Shown: positions 36,351-46,763 of the stretch, in pieces
Layout of the letters: each line of letters starts with the position of its first letter
How positions within the stretch are numbered: position 1 is the first letter of the stretch
Source of the DNA: Ricinus communis
Lineage: Eukaryota; Streptophyta; Magnoliopsida; Malpighiales; Euphorbiaceae
Reading direction: 5' to 3'
Assembly (NCBI RefSeq): GCF_019578655.1
Contig: NC_063259.1
Coordinates: 10,568,489-10,632,488 of the forward strand
Length of the DNA stretch: 64,000 bases
The notes under the pieces: model-generated
Told to the model about the DNA's origin: nothing
Database searches by the model: none
The model's input: only the letters and a program-made list of their open reading frames with translations
Translations under genes and position numbers: made by a program

Positions 36351-37474
36351 TGATAAATGAAATAATCAAGACAAGAAGACAAACCCAAAGGGAATCTAAA
36401 CTAGTTGGCAATCAAACAAAAGATAAAGGATCAGTGAGTCTAATTATGCTACCCGTGGATGAATTCTTAACCGAATTCAGTTTCTCTCTCGAGATAACCG
36501 AATTCCTAAACCTAATAACCTAAAGTTGGAATCTCTTCCTAACGATTGATTCTTAAATTAGCATTAAGCTTTAATCCGCCTCTATTAAGCTTTGTTAATT
36601 CTTAATCCGGCTAGTTAATTATCCTTATCTCTAAGCAATTATTAACCAGTTCTTGCTATTCAAAATTTCATTTGCCAAACGGATTTCTCAATCTCATAAA
36701 GCAATCTAAACATCACAATTCACAACGTCTCATGAATAATGCATTATCTTATTAATACTGAAAATAAGAAGAATACAAAACTAACTCAAACAATCCAACA
36801 ATATAATACCAAGCCAACATAGTAAAGAAATCCCAATGGATTTAATCAATCTAGCTAGTCATGTTCATTCTCAAAATATACAGGAATTCAATTACAACAA
36901 TAAGCACAGGTAGAGAAAACCCGATTACACCCTTGGATGAGAGTAAACAGTCCCAAATCCTTTTGCTCCAATTGAATCGATTCTTGTTCCTCTTGCTCGA
37001 TTTGAAAATCAATCAACAAACCTCGCCCAATCTTCGATCCTTCAAGGGAATCCGATTGAAACCTTGATCCAAGTCTCCTTTTCCCTTGGTTTCAGCTCAG
37101 AAAACCCTTAGAGAGAGAAATATTAGGGTTTGGGACATTCTAACCCTCGCCGCCTCTATTTTTTTCTTTTCGTTCTTTTAATTAATACCCCATGTCGCCT
37201 CCAACACGGCCGTGTTGGTTCCCGTGTTGGGAACACGGCCAGTGTTGAAACCAACATGGCCATGTTCAGCTTCCTCATGATCGTACTTAGCTCGTTTCGG
37301 CAGCTTTGACGTCCAATTATGCTCCAATTCTTTCCTTTATCATCCTTTGACCTCTTTTGGACCTAATGCACACAAACATACGTATAGGGTGAGTGTTGAG
37401 ACCAATTCACATCCAAATGTCCATAAAATCAATCTTAAAAACCCCATTTAAATGTGTGTATTTTACACACATCA
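36351..37474 (-). repeat. LTR of nested element (5' LTR in element sense)
   Basis: This 1,124-bp copy matches 26,972-28,213. In element orientation it starts TGATGTGTGTAAAAT. The matched part stops at 36,351, but the primer site is only at 36,111-36,129, so the true LTR probably continues to about 36,135, where the element-sense sequence reads GCACGCATCA and then AGTTTTTAGCGCC. The 36,135-36,350 stretch has no counterpart beside the other LTR. Confidence 0.85.
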
Positions 37475-37490
37475 ATTCTACTCAATTTGC
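37475..37490 (+). repeat. Right 16-bp flanking direct repeat of nested element
   Basis: Exact copy of 26,947-26,962, directly abutting the right LTR end (CACATCA). Sequence continues into the polypurine tract and 3' end of the outer element. Confidence 0.85.
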
Positions 37491-38585
37491 TTTAGGACAA
37501 GAGTGGGGGAATTTAATAATTGCTACTGGCACTTACTTTTGAAGCTTGTTTTGCCTCGGTTTCACCTGAAATTGAGTTTTATTTATTTTTCAGACTTTGC
37601 TTTCAATTTCTTTTTAGGTATTTGGCAAGCTAGCTTGAGGGAAGGAAGTTTTAGATCAAAGTGTAATAAAAATGAGCCAAGGAGCACCTATCATCAAGAA
37701 TAAGAGTGTCATATGGGCATTACACAGGAAGAAGTTGCCTGTGTGCTATTCTCATGTGAATGATGAAAAATGGTAGAATGTTGAACTGCACCACACGGGA
37801 GGCACATGCCTGTGTGGTCTTCTTGTGTAGTTTGTGAAAAATGGCAGATTGCTCAAGGCATGACATAGGCAGAGGATATGTCTGTGTGGTCTTCTTGTGT
37901 GGATAGATAATATCTTCAAGAAAGGTTTTTGGTTAAGGACGCCACACGGCCGTGTGGCACCTGTGTGGTTCCTAAAAAAAAAACTATTTAAGCGAGATTT
38001 TTTGATTGGTATTTTCTCAAAGAAGAACATTATTTCCTTCATTGCTTTGAAAATTGAGGATTCTAGATTGAAGATTGTCATTTCTATTCTTCCATGACTA
38101 GTTTATGATCCTCTTCACCTAATCTTTACTTTTTTATTGTAATATCTAGGAACTAATTTTCTTGCTATTTGGGTTTTAATGAACCTTAATTTATTTTGAA
38201 TGGATTGATTCAAAGTTTATGTAATTATTCTTTTCCATTAGCTGTTTTGTCCCTTTGTTTGCTTAATTATCTATTTCAATTGATAAGTCGATGTATTGAT
38301 TGGAATTTATTTTTATAAACTTATTAGAGATAACTTTTTATGAATTTAATCACATCTTAGTGATTGAGGATTAATTGGGATACTAGAGATAGATCTAGAA
38401 GATCCTTTGGTTCAATAGTTTCTTAATCTTAATACATAACCTAAGTGAGTGGGTTTGAGAAGAGATTCATCTCCCTGATCTTAGGATTTTAGGGGTTTAA
38501 TCACTTGAGAAAGGTTTAGACTTAATTTCGCGGAATGCCAACTCAAATCTTGATTATTTTCTCCTATTGAAATTTATACATCTTT
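37491..38585 (+). repeat. Polypurine tract and partial 3' LTR of outer Athila element
   Basis: After the nested element, a purine tract (GGACAAGAGTGGGGGAA at 37,495-37,511) is followed at 37,521 by a possible LTR start TGCTACTGGCAC. The next kilobase is noncoding. It has CACACGGCCGTGTGG motifs (37,944-37,958), a possible leader region and, at 38,320-38,560, wording characteristic of the downstream end of Athila/Tat LTRs. It stops abruptly near 38,585, where inverted satellite begins. The usual LTR terminus (the ...GGTTCCCTxGGGATTCGACC... part) is not present here. The exact start is uncertain. Confidence 0.6.
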
Positions 38586-38589
38586 TATA

Positions 38590-41500
38590 GTATAGTTTTC
38601 TCATATTTATAAATATACCCTTTCTTCGGGGTAGTTTTCTCAAACTCCTAAACATATGCCTCTTACGAGATTATTTTCCTAGAGCCACAAATATACCCCA
38701 CTTATGGGGTTGTTTTCTCACACTCACAAATGTACCATCATATGGGGATGTTTTCTCATATTCACTAATATACTTTTTTATGGGGTTTTATTCTCATATT
38801 TTAAAAATACTCCTCCTATTATCTCATCATATTCATAAATATATCTCTTTTATGGAGTTATTTTCTCATATTCAAAAAGATTCTCCTCATATGGGGTTGT
38901 TTTCTCATTGTTACAAATATACCCCTCTCGGGTTATTTTCTCACACTCACAAATATACCACTCTTACGATGTTATTTTCTCATAATCACAAATACACCCC
39001 TCTTCTAAGATTATTTTCTCACTCACAAATTTACCCCTCTTACGGGGTTGTTCTCTAATATTTACTAATATATCCCTCTTATATGGTTGTATTCTCATGC
39101 TCACAAATGCACCCCCTTTGTAGGTTATTGTCTCACAGTCACAAATACACCCCTCTTCTTAGGTTGTTTTCTCTTTGAAAAATATACCCCTCTTACAAGG
39201 ATGTTTTCTCATATTTACTAATGTACAATTTTATATGGTTATTTTCTCAGATTTAACAATATACCCCTCCTGTGGGAATGTTTTCTCATATACACAAAAA
39301 TACTACTCTTATGGGATTATTTTCTCTTAGTCACAAACATAATTCACTTAAGCAGTTATTTCCTCACACTCATAAATATACCCCTCTTAGGGGGTTATTT
39401 TCTCACGCTCACAAATATACCCCACTTAGGGGGTCGTTTTCTCAAACTTACAAATATGCCCCTATTTTAGGTTGTTTTCTCACACTCATTAATACACCCC
39501 TCTTACAGGGATGCTTTTTCATATTCACTAATATACCATTTTACGTGGTTGTTTTTTCATATTTAAAAACATACTGCTCTTACGAGGTTGTTTTCTCATA
39601 GACACAAATATACCACTCTTAGGGTGTTGTTTTCTCATATTCAGAAATATACCCCTCTTATGGAGTTATTTTCTTATATTCACAAATATATCCCTCTTAT
39701 GGGGTTTTTTCTCTAACATTGACTAATATACCCATCTTACATGTTTGTTTTCTCATACTCACAAATATACCCCTCTTTAAGGGTTGTTATCTCATAGTCA
39801 CAAATAGATCCTTCTTCTAGGATTGTTTTATCACACTCACAAATATACACCTCTTACAAGGATGTTTCCTCATATTCACTAATATACCTTTTACCTAGTT
39901 GTTGTCTCATATTTAAAAATATATCCCTCCTACGGGATTTTTTTCTCATAGATACAAATGTACCACTTATGGAGTTGTTTTCTCATATTCACAAATATAC
40001 CCATTTTACAGTGTTATTTTTTCATATTCAGAAAGATACCCTCTCACGGGGTTATTTTCTCAAGGTCATAAATACACCCCTCTTCTTGGGTTATTTTCTC
40101 ATACTCACAAATATACCGTCTTATGAAGTTGTTTTCTCATAGTCACAGATACACCTCTCTTCTATGGTTATTTTCTTATACTCATAAATATGCCCTTCTT
40201 ATGGGGTTGTTTCCTTATATTTACTAATATACCCATCTTACAGGATTATTTTCTCATATTTACAAATATACCCTTCTTACGAGGTTATTTTCTAATATTT
40301 ACTAATATACCTCTCTTACGTGGTTGTATTCTCATGCTCACAAATGTACCCTTCTTGCATGTTGTTTTCTCATAGAAACAAATACACCCCTCTACTAGGG
40401 TTGTTTTCTAACTCTCACAAATATACTCCTCTTACAAGATTATCTCATATTCACTAATGCACCCCTTTATGTGATTATTTTCTCATATTTAAAAATATAC
40501 CTCTCCTACGGGGTTCTTCTCTCATATACACAAATAGACTACTCTTACTGGGTTATTTTCTCATGTTCACAAATATACTCCTCTTACGAGGTTATTTTCT
40601 CATATTCACAAATATACTCCTCTTACGAGGTTGTTTTTACATATTCACTAATATACCTTTTTACGTGATTATCCTCATATATTTAAAAGGATTCCCCTCT
40701 TATGAGGTTGTTTTCTCAAGAAAATATAAATATACTCCTCTTACGGGATTTTTTTTTATATTCACTACAATACCCCTCTTACAGTGTTGGTTTCTCAAAT
40801 TCACAAATATACCCCTCGTACGAGATTGTTTTCTAATATTCACTGATACACCCCTCTTGCATGGTTATTTTCTCAGGCTCATAAATTTACCCCTCTTGCA
40901 GAGTTATTTCCTTACAATCATAAATACACCCCTCTTCTTAGATTGTTTTCTCACACTCATAAATATACTCCTCCTATTGGGTTGTCTTCTCATATTCACT
41001 AGTATATCCCTTTTATATGGTTATTTTCTTATATTTATAAATATACCCTTCCTATGGGGTTGTTTTCTCACACTTATATATATACCTCTCTTACATGGTT
41101 ATTTTCTCATACTAACAAATATACCCCCTTATGATGTTGTTTTCTCATATTCAAAAATATATATCTTTACGGGGATATTTTCTTATATTAGCATATATAC
41201 TCCTCTTATGGGGTTGTTTTCTTATATTTATAAATTTACCCGTCCTACGTGATTGTTGTTTCACACTCATAAATATATCTTTGCTATGTAATTATTTTTG
41301 TATTTATAAATACATCCCTTTTACGGGGTTGTTTTCTCATATTTATAAATATACCCCTCCTACGAGGTTGTTTTCTCATACTCACAAATTCACTCCTCTT
41401 ATAAAATTATTTTCTCATAGTTATAAATACGCCCCATTTAGGGGGTTGTTTTCTCATACTCATAGATATATCCCTTTTACGGGGACGTCTTCTCATATTC

Positions 41501-41935
41501 ACTAATATACCCCTTTTATATGGTTGTTTTCTCATATTTAAAAATATATCCTTCCTACGGGGATATTTTCTTATAGACAAATATACCCCTCTTACGAGAT
41601 TATTTTTTCATATTCACAAATATACCCCTTTTACGAGATTGTATTTTCAAACTCACAAATATACACCTCCTAAATGGTTGTTTTCTCACACTCATAAATA
41701 TACCTCTCTTACGAAGTTATTTTCTCACACTAACAAATACACCCCTCTAACGGGGTTGTTTTCTCATATTTATAAATATATACCTTTACAGGGGTATTTT
41801 CTCATATTGACAGATATACTCCCCTTACTGGATTTTTTTTCTCATGTTTTAAATTTATTCATCCTACGTAATTATTTTCTCACACTCATAAATATACCTT
41901 CTCTAAATAGTTCTTTTTGTTTACAAATATATCAG
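38590..41935 (-). repeat. 39-bp satellite array B, inverted and diverged
   Basis: About 86 monomers of the same satellite in reverse orientation: on the + strand the units read TTTTCTCATATTCACAAATA followed by a CCCCTCTTACGGGG core. The block differs from the forward arrays in a consistent way, with TCACAAATA where the reverse complement of the forward arrays has TGACAAATA, and TCTCATA or TCACACT in place of TCTAATA. Monomers are much more diverged from each other, and cores are often broken. It is therefore a separate, older subfamily that has not been homogenised with the flanking arrays. Confidence 0.93.
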
Positions 41936-41939
41936 TAAA

Positions 41940-42513
41940 AGAAGAATATAGTGCATTGTGATAAAAATAATTGTGATTGATTAAATTTTATAATTATAAA
42001 AATCTTTTTTATGACAAAATAGAATTTCCATATAAAAAATAAAAGATTAGTGAAGTTGTAATAAAAATATTTTGTTGTACAATATGGGATTACATGTATA
42101 TAATGACAAAATATATTTTGTCATAAAATTTTATCAAAACAACATGGTGCCAATTTAAGTTAATTAATATGATAAGATTATTTCATCACTAGAAACTTTG
42201 TCATGACATTTCAGCGTATAAAATGCAATAACAAAAATATTAGTCACAATAAGTAATTATTCTTATTACAAAATCAACTTGTCACTATATATGGTGTTAT
42301 GAAGAAATTGCTATAAAAGTATGTCTGTTAAATAACATTTTTTAGTGACAACAGTTTGTCATAAAAGGTTAAGCACTAATTTAAAATATTAAAAAAGAGT
42401 TTATCATAATTTTTATAGCAATTGAGAACACAAATGAAAAGAATTTATAGTAAAACTTTTGTTTAAAACGCGACGTAAAGGAGTTAATATTCTAAGTATT
42501 AGAAAATTTCTAC
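41940..42513. other. AT-rich DNA, possible CACTA-type transposon end
   Basis: No coding sequence. Several short phrases of the form TTTAGTGACAACAGTTTGTCA (42,342-42,362) and CACTAGAAACTTTGTCATGA (42,187-42,206) resemble the terminal and subterminal repeats of CACTA-type DNA transposons. No matching inverted end or target duplication was found, so this is only a suggestion. Confidence 0.25.
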
Positions 42514-42516
42514 AAT

Positions 42517-42547
<31 letters not shown>

Positions 42548-42592
42548 ACAAAACATTTTCTTCCTTCCCCTCTTCCTCCCCCCCCCCCCCCC
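42514..42592. repeat. (TA)n microsatellite and C15 homopolymer
   Basis: An alternating TA run at about 42,514-42,543 is followed by pyrimidine-rich DNA and a run of 15 C at 42,578-42,592. Such a pair is prone to length errors in sequencing. Confidence 0.9.
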
Positions 42593-43867
42593 AAGGTCAC
42601 CTTCCTCTCCTGCCTCACCTCCCTTTCTTTTTTCGCCACTGTTGCCACCTTCTAGCCGCCGGAAAATTCTTCTTCTTCTTCCCCTCCTTCGCCTTCGCCT
42701 CCTCCTTCCTCTCCCTTGCTGCCAACGTAGAGCTTGGAGAAAGGAAGCTGCCATCATGCAACAACTGTCTGCCGCCCTTTTTCTACAAATCTGATGCCGA
42801 AAGCGAGCTCCCCACCATCGAAAGCCCCCAAGCCGAGCTCCCCAGTCGTTTTTCCTCCGCTGGAGGCAAAAGATTTTGGTCTTGATCTGGTGGCTTCCTG
42901 CGAGTTTTCGGCAAAAGCATTTGCATTTTTTAACTTCCCGCAAATAAGCTTCATGTAGGCTCTTCCAGATTCGAAATCCGACACCGTTAGTGGTACCGGC
43001 TTCCAAACCCTAGTGTTTTCCGGACACTCAGAATTTCAGATTTTCAGCTTAGTATAATTGTTTGGACCCTAAAAAAAATTATTTTATAATTTTAGAAAAT
43101 ATTATTACTATTAATTGTCAATTATAAATAATTTAAGTTAATTAGATTTAATTAATTATAACTTAGTTATAAATATTATAAATTAATTAGTGTGATTAAT
43201 TATTGTTCTGATTTGTGATAGATGTGGTTGTGTATATTTAATTAAATACCAGCAAATTTCTTGTGGGTTGGTTGAGAATTAAATGTATATGTCGGGCAGA
43301 TAAATAATTTTATGGTTTGAATTGCATTGCGGAGTCAAAAAAAAAAATAGTTTTAGTGGCCCGACTCTCGTTAAACAATTGTGGAATATTTGAACTATTT
43401 CTAGCAGGTTCTGGATCCATTTTACGGGGGTAAATGTCCATATTTAAAGGAGGTTTTGTCGAATTTTCGGTAGAATTTTCTAGTCATAATTTTTTAGGCA
43501 ATCTAATCTTGGATTCTAGGCCTAGGAAAAATTAAGAATATCTTATTAATTGAGTTATTTTCATGAATAGATAATCCGTTCGTCCAGTCAACTCTACCCG
43601 AGGCATAGGGGCGGTGTAGGCAACGAAGCCGTGAGTTAAAGTCTTATAATTAATTGCTTTTATGTCATGTCTAAATTAAATGCATTGTTAATTGATTAAT
43701 AATTATTATTGATCATTATTAGCATTATTATTAGTAATTTTATTTGATAAAAAATTATTACGATTATTATTATTAGCATTATTATTATTAGTTTTATTTT
43801 CATTATTGTCGATATCATTATTAATATTATTATCATTAATTTTCCATCTTATTTATTCTTATTTTAA

Positions 43868-43903
<36 letters not shown>

Positions 43904-44580
43904 ACATAGTTTTCATGTTTGCTATACTTGAGGCTATTCAAGTTTAATTCTTAATATGTTATTGAATAATTTGATTGTCAGAGGAAAGGTCTATGGTCGA
44001 GCGTTGCTATCTAGGTGACGGCTTTATTGGTAATAAAGTGATCATGCTAGTTGTAAGGACCCTGGTCGAGCTTTACTCTGTGGACGCCAGTCTTATTGGC
44101 ATAAGAGAGTCGAATGGCTAATAGGATTGGAGTTTAGGGTTCTGCTGGGTACTCGTCCCCATAAATATTTAAATTTTATTTTTTTGAATCATGGAATATG
44201 ACACATATTTTGATATAATATGATATTTTATCGTGACTAAATAAATATTTTATTGAGATGGTTGTATTTGTTTTAGAATTTTATGATTTTAACTCACTCT
44301 CGAGGCTGACAGTCTGAATTTTAATTTTTTAGGTGGCAGCTAGATTCTCCGTCGTCTTTCTCTTAATAGTCCGACTTCCTTCTTCTTCGGGCCTATTGTA
44401 ATTAATTTTTACTTTTTGAATTTCGAACTATTTAAAATCTAAGCTCTCCGCAGTAGTAGTTTCAAAGTTTGAACAGTTTATTTTGGTCTATTAAAACTAT
44501 GGAAAAGTATTAAGCGATCATATTGATAGATTGATTTAATTATGTTATGGTCATGCAAATAAATTTTTGGTATATTTGAG
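42593..44580 (+). mobile_element. Possible old chromovirus-type LTR remnant
   Basis: The stretch starts with a GC- and pyrimidine-rich part (42,593-43,050) and continues with AT-rich noncoding DNA. Near 44,287-44,340 the phrase ACTCACTCTCGAGGCTGACA precedes TTTTTTAGGTGGCAGC. This arrangement resembles the leader end of Tekay/Del-like LTRs and the equivalent part of the solo LTR at 31,810-34,120 read on the - strand. An open minus-strand reading at 43,006-42,413 is low-complexity arginine- and glycine-rich and is not a credible gene. LTR ends and target duplication were not located. Confidence 0.35.
43868..43902. repeat. (ATT)n microsatellite
   Basis: Pure ATT trinucleotide run of about 11 units. 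The preceding 200 bp is also rich in interrupted ATT repeats. Confidence 0.9.
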
Positions 44581-44583
44581 TAG

Positions 44584-44606
44584 TATATATATATATATAT
44601 ATATAT
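44584..44606. repeat. (TA)n microsatellite
   Basis: Alternating TA run of about 11 units. Confidence 0.9.
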
Positions 44607-46763
44607 GGTCGTGACATATTATTACTAAATAGTTGAACTTGTTGCATGAATATAATTCAGAAAATATTAGTAGATAAAATAATTTTTAAAAATTTGATCA
44701 TTATTTAATTATATAAATTTATAATTAAAAGATTATGAGTATTTAACTTCTTAAATTAACTACTTTTGATATCTATATTTAACTTTATATTTAACTTTCC
44801 TATTTAATTTGATTATTGGATTTCTTATGCCCATTGTTTGACCTTATAAATATTAAAATTTTAATTTGATTAATTCTTTTTAATTAAATAAAGGGCTTAG
44901 TTTTGTATCACTATATTGTAACTTTTTTAGCTACATTATATAAGCTAGTATTACTAAAAATGCTCTTATTTATGTTATGTTGCATGATTGTTCCTACTAT
45001 CTTCATTAGCTTCTACTAAGCTTGTAAAATCATGTTGATAATCATAACTATAGGTTTATTATTAGAATTTTTCTACCCTTACATAATTTTGTTAATATTA
45101 GCATTATGCTATGTATGTGCTCCCACAAAAACATACATTGGCTATATGCATCTTAAAGGTTTCTTGACTTATTTCAAAATTTAATAGCATAATATAAATT
45201 TACTAAAAGTCATAAATAACAAAAGTACATCAATAATAGAAAAATACAAGTGTTATAAAGAAGTCTACAAGTCTAGCTAGCAACCATTAAAGAAATACAC
45301 TCGTGGTTATAATTTTTTTTATCTTCTTATATAGCCACCTTCAAAGTTTAAAAGATAAAACTAGTTGTTTACAAGTATCAAAATGTTGATCTGCAAAAAT
45401 AACTAGAATAATGAAAAAAATGTTAGAGTATGACCTAAAGATAAAGAGCTGTCAGATGATCTGTGTTAATTTATATATCACAATTAATGGCATACAATTA
45501 AACTAAAGGCATTTTTTTAACTCTAATGGTACGAGTAGTCGGGTATTATTAAGGAATAATCCAGACCGCTAGAGATGAATACCATAGAATGTAAACACAA
45601 ATGTAAGAAAAATCATAAAGCGAGTTTATAATGATGAGGTTCTCATTACATATGTTACTAAACTTTGTCCATAGTCGATGTTTGATCAAGAATTAAATAT
45701 TGATCGTTAGATATGAATCAAACGCTCAGGACTACCATAATGTGTTATCTCTTAGTTGTAAAGTAAACAATCTGTCTCATAAGGTTGATGAATAGAAATT
45801 TGGAGATAAGCATATGGGTGCTTGTTATAAGAACAAGTTCATTAAACACGACCCTACTGAGTAGTCCATATGCAATTTTTCCTAAATATCTATAGATAAT
45901 ACTCTTGTGACAATCATGTAATAGGTGATTGTTAGACTTTAGATAACAATATATTATCTTATATGAGGATACTATATTTTGATATTATCTTATGTTCTAT
46001 CCTTAGAGCGCTAAAGGAATAGTTAATAGGTATAGTAAAAGTCATATGAAGATAATAAGTTATCAATAAAGAATTCATTACCCAAGATAATATGTCATGG
46101 GACCTTATCCTAATGATTCTTGATATGCTTTAACATGGAAATCCTTGGCCAAGGTTGTTTGGATGAAGATTATGAAAAGTGTTTCATAGATTTTATTCAA
46201 GATGTTATATACAATTATCAAGAACAAATATGATTGATTCAATTACAGAGTTGACAGTTGCATCCATGCTCTATGAATCAATTGGGATAGAAGTATAATG
46301 AAAGGATTGAATTACATAGTGAGATTGTTCACTATAAAGGTTGATTAAAGCACTTTAATCCTTCCTCACATTTAGGTGATCATGATACATTGCTAAATGC
46401 CAATCTTGATCTATGAAATATGAATTAAGTTAATTAGAGAATAAATATTAAATTAAAAGGGTTTAATTCATAATTCATAATTCATTGCCAACATGTTAGG
46501 AGCCTTTTAGGTCACACACAAATGGGCTTAAAGTCGAGATTAAAATGAGGCTTAAGCTTATATATATTGGGCCCAATTAAAAGTTAATTAGTTTAATACA
46601 TATTGGGCTATAATATTCGGCTATAAGGGCCCTATAACTATACCTATGTATTAATTAAGTTAACTTAGTGTAAACAGGCCCAATTAAGACCCAACTTAAG
46701 AGTAAGTAAAGTCTTGCTTGTTATAAGACTAAATTAAATCCCATGTGTATTTTTATGGAGTAT
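44607..46763. other. AT-rich non-satellite DNA, unrecognised
   Basis: No ORF, RNA gene or transposon boundary can be supported. The part from about 45,421 (TGTTAGAGTATGACC) to 46,745, with repeated phrases such as TTGGGC, GGCCCAATTAA and GGGCCCTATAA, has the look of a noncoding LTR or UTR of a copia-type element. No pair of ends was found. The forward satellite begins directly after TATGATA at about 46,764. Confidence 0.4.

Larger units (their letters stand above)
26972..37474 (-). mobile_element. Nested Athila-related element, non-autonomous (minus strand)
   Basis: A pair of direct long repeats (26,972-28,213 and 36,351-37,474) encloses internal DNA. The ends are TGATAAATG and CACATCA. On the - strand the element reads LTR at 37,474, primer site at 36,129, gag and pol scraps at 35,944-34,769, a decayed third ORF at about 31,260-29,680, and a polypurine tract next to the 28,213 LTR. 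Total length is about 10.5 kb, including a 2.3-kb solo LTR inserted later. Protease, RT, RNase H and integrase are absent, so it could only have moved using enzymes of a related autonomous element. The two LTRs differ by a few per cent plus an indel of about 120 bp, so the insertion is younger than the decay of its host element. Confidence 0.85.
22557..38585 (+). mobile_element. Degenerate Athila-type Ty3/gypsy retrotransposon (outer element)
   Basis: Plus-strand remnants appear in the order gag C-terminus, aspartic protease, reverse transcriptase, RNase H, integrase, polypurine tract and LTR-like end. This is the gene order of Ty3/gypsy elements. Sequence signatures such as RNEMPQ in integrase and the protease context SISVMPYDLFKKL match the plant Athila branch. 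The 5' LTR, primer site and most of gag are absent; the element begins mid-gag directly at satellite sequence. Integrase coding stops abruptly near 26,900, where a second element has inserted (26,972-37,474). Sequence contiguous with the outer element resumes at 37,475. Multiple stops, frameshifts and lost catalytic residues show that it is long inactive. Confidence 0.85.

Noticed and set aside
38780..41940. Plus-strand ORFs of 60-229 codons in the inverted block
   Set aside because: They are the same 13-residue satellite readings seen from the other strand.
42413..43006. A 197-codon minus-strand ORF rich in Arg and Gly
   Set aside because: The arginine tract comes from CTT/CCT pyrimidine repeats and the glycine tract from the C15 homopolymer. 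The rest has no recognisable domain, and it ends in a (TA)n microsatellite.
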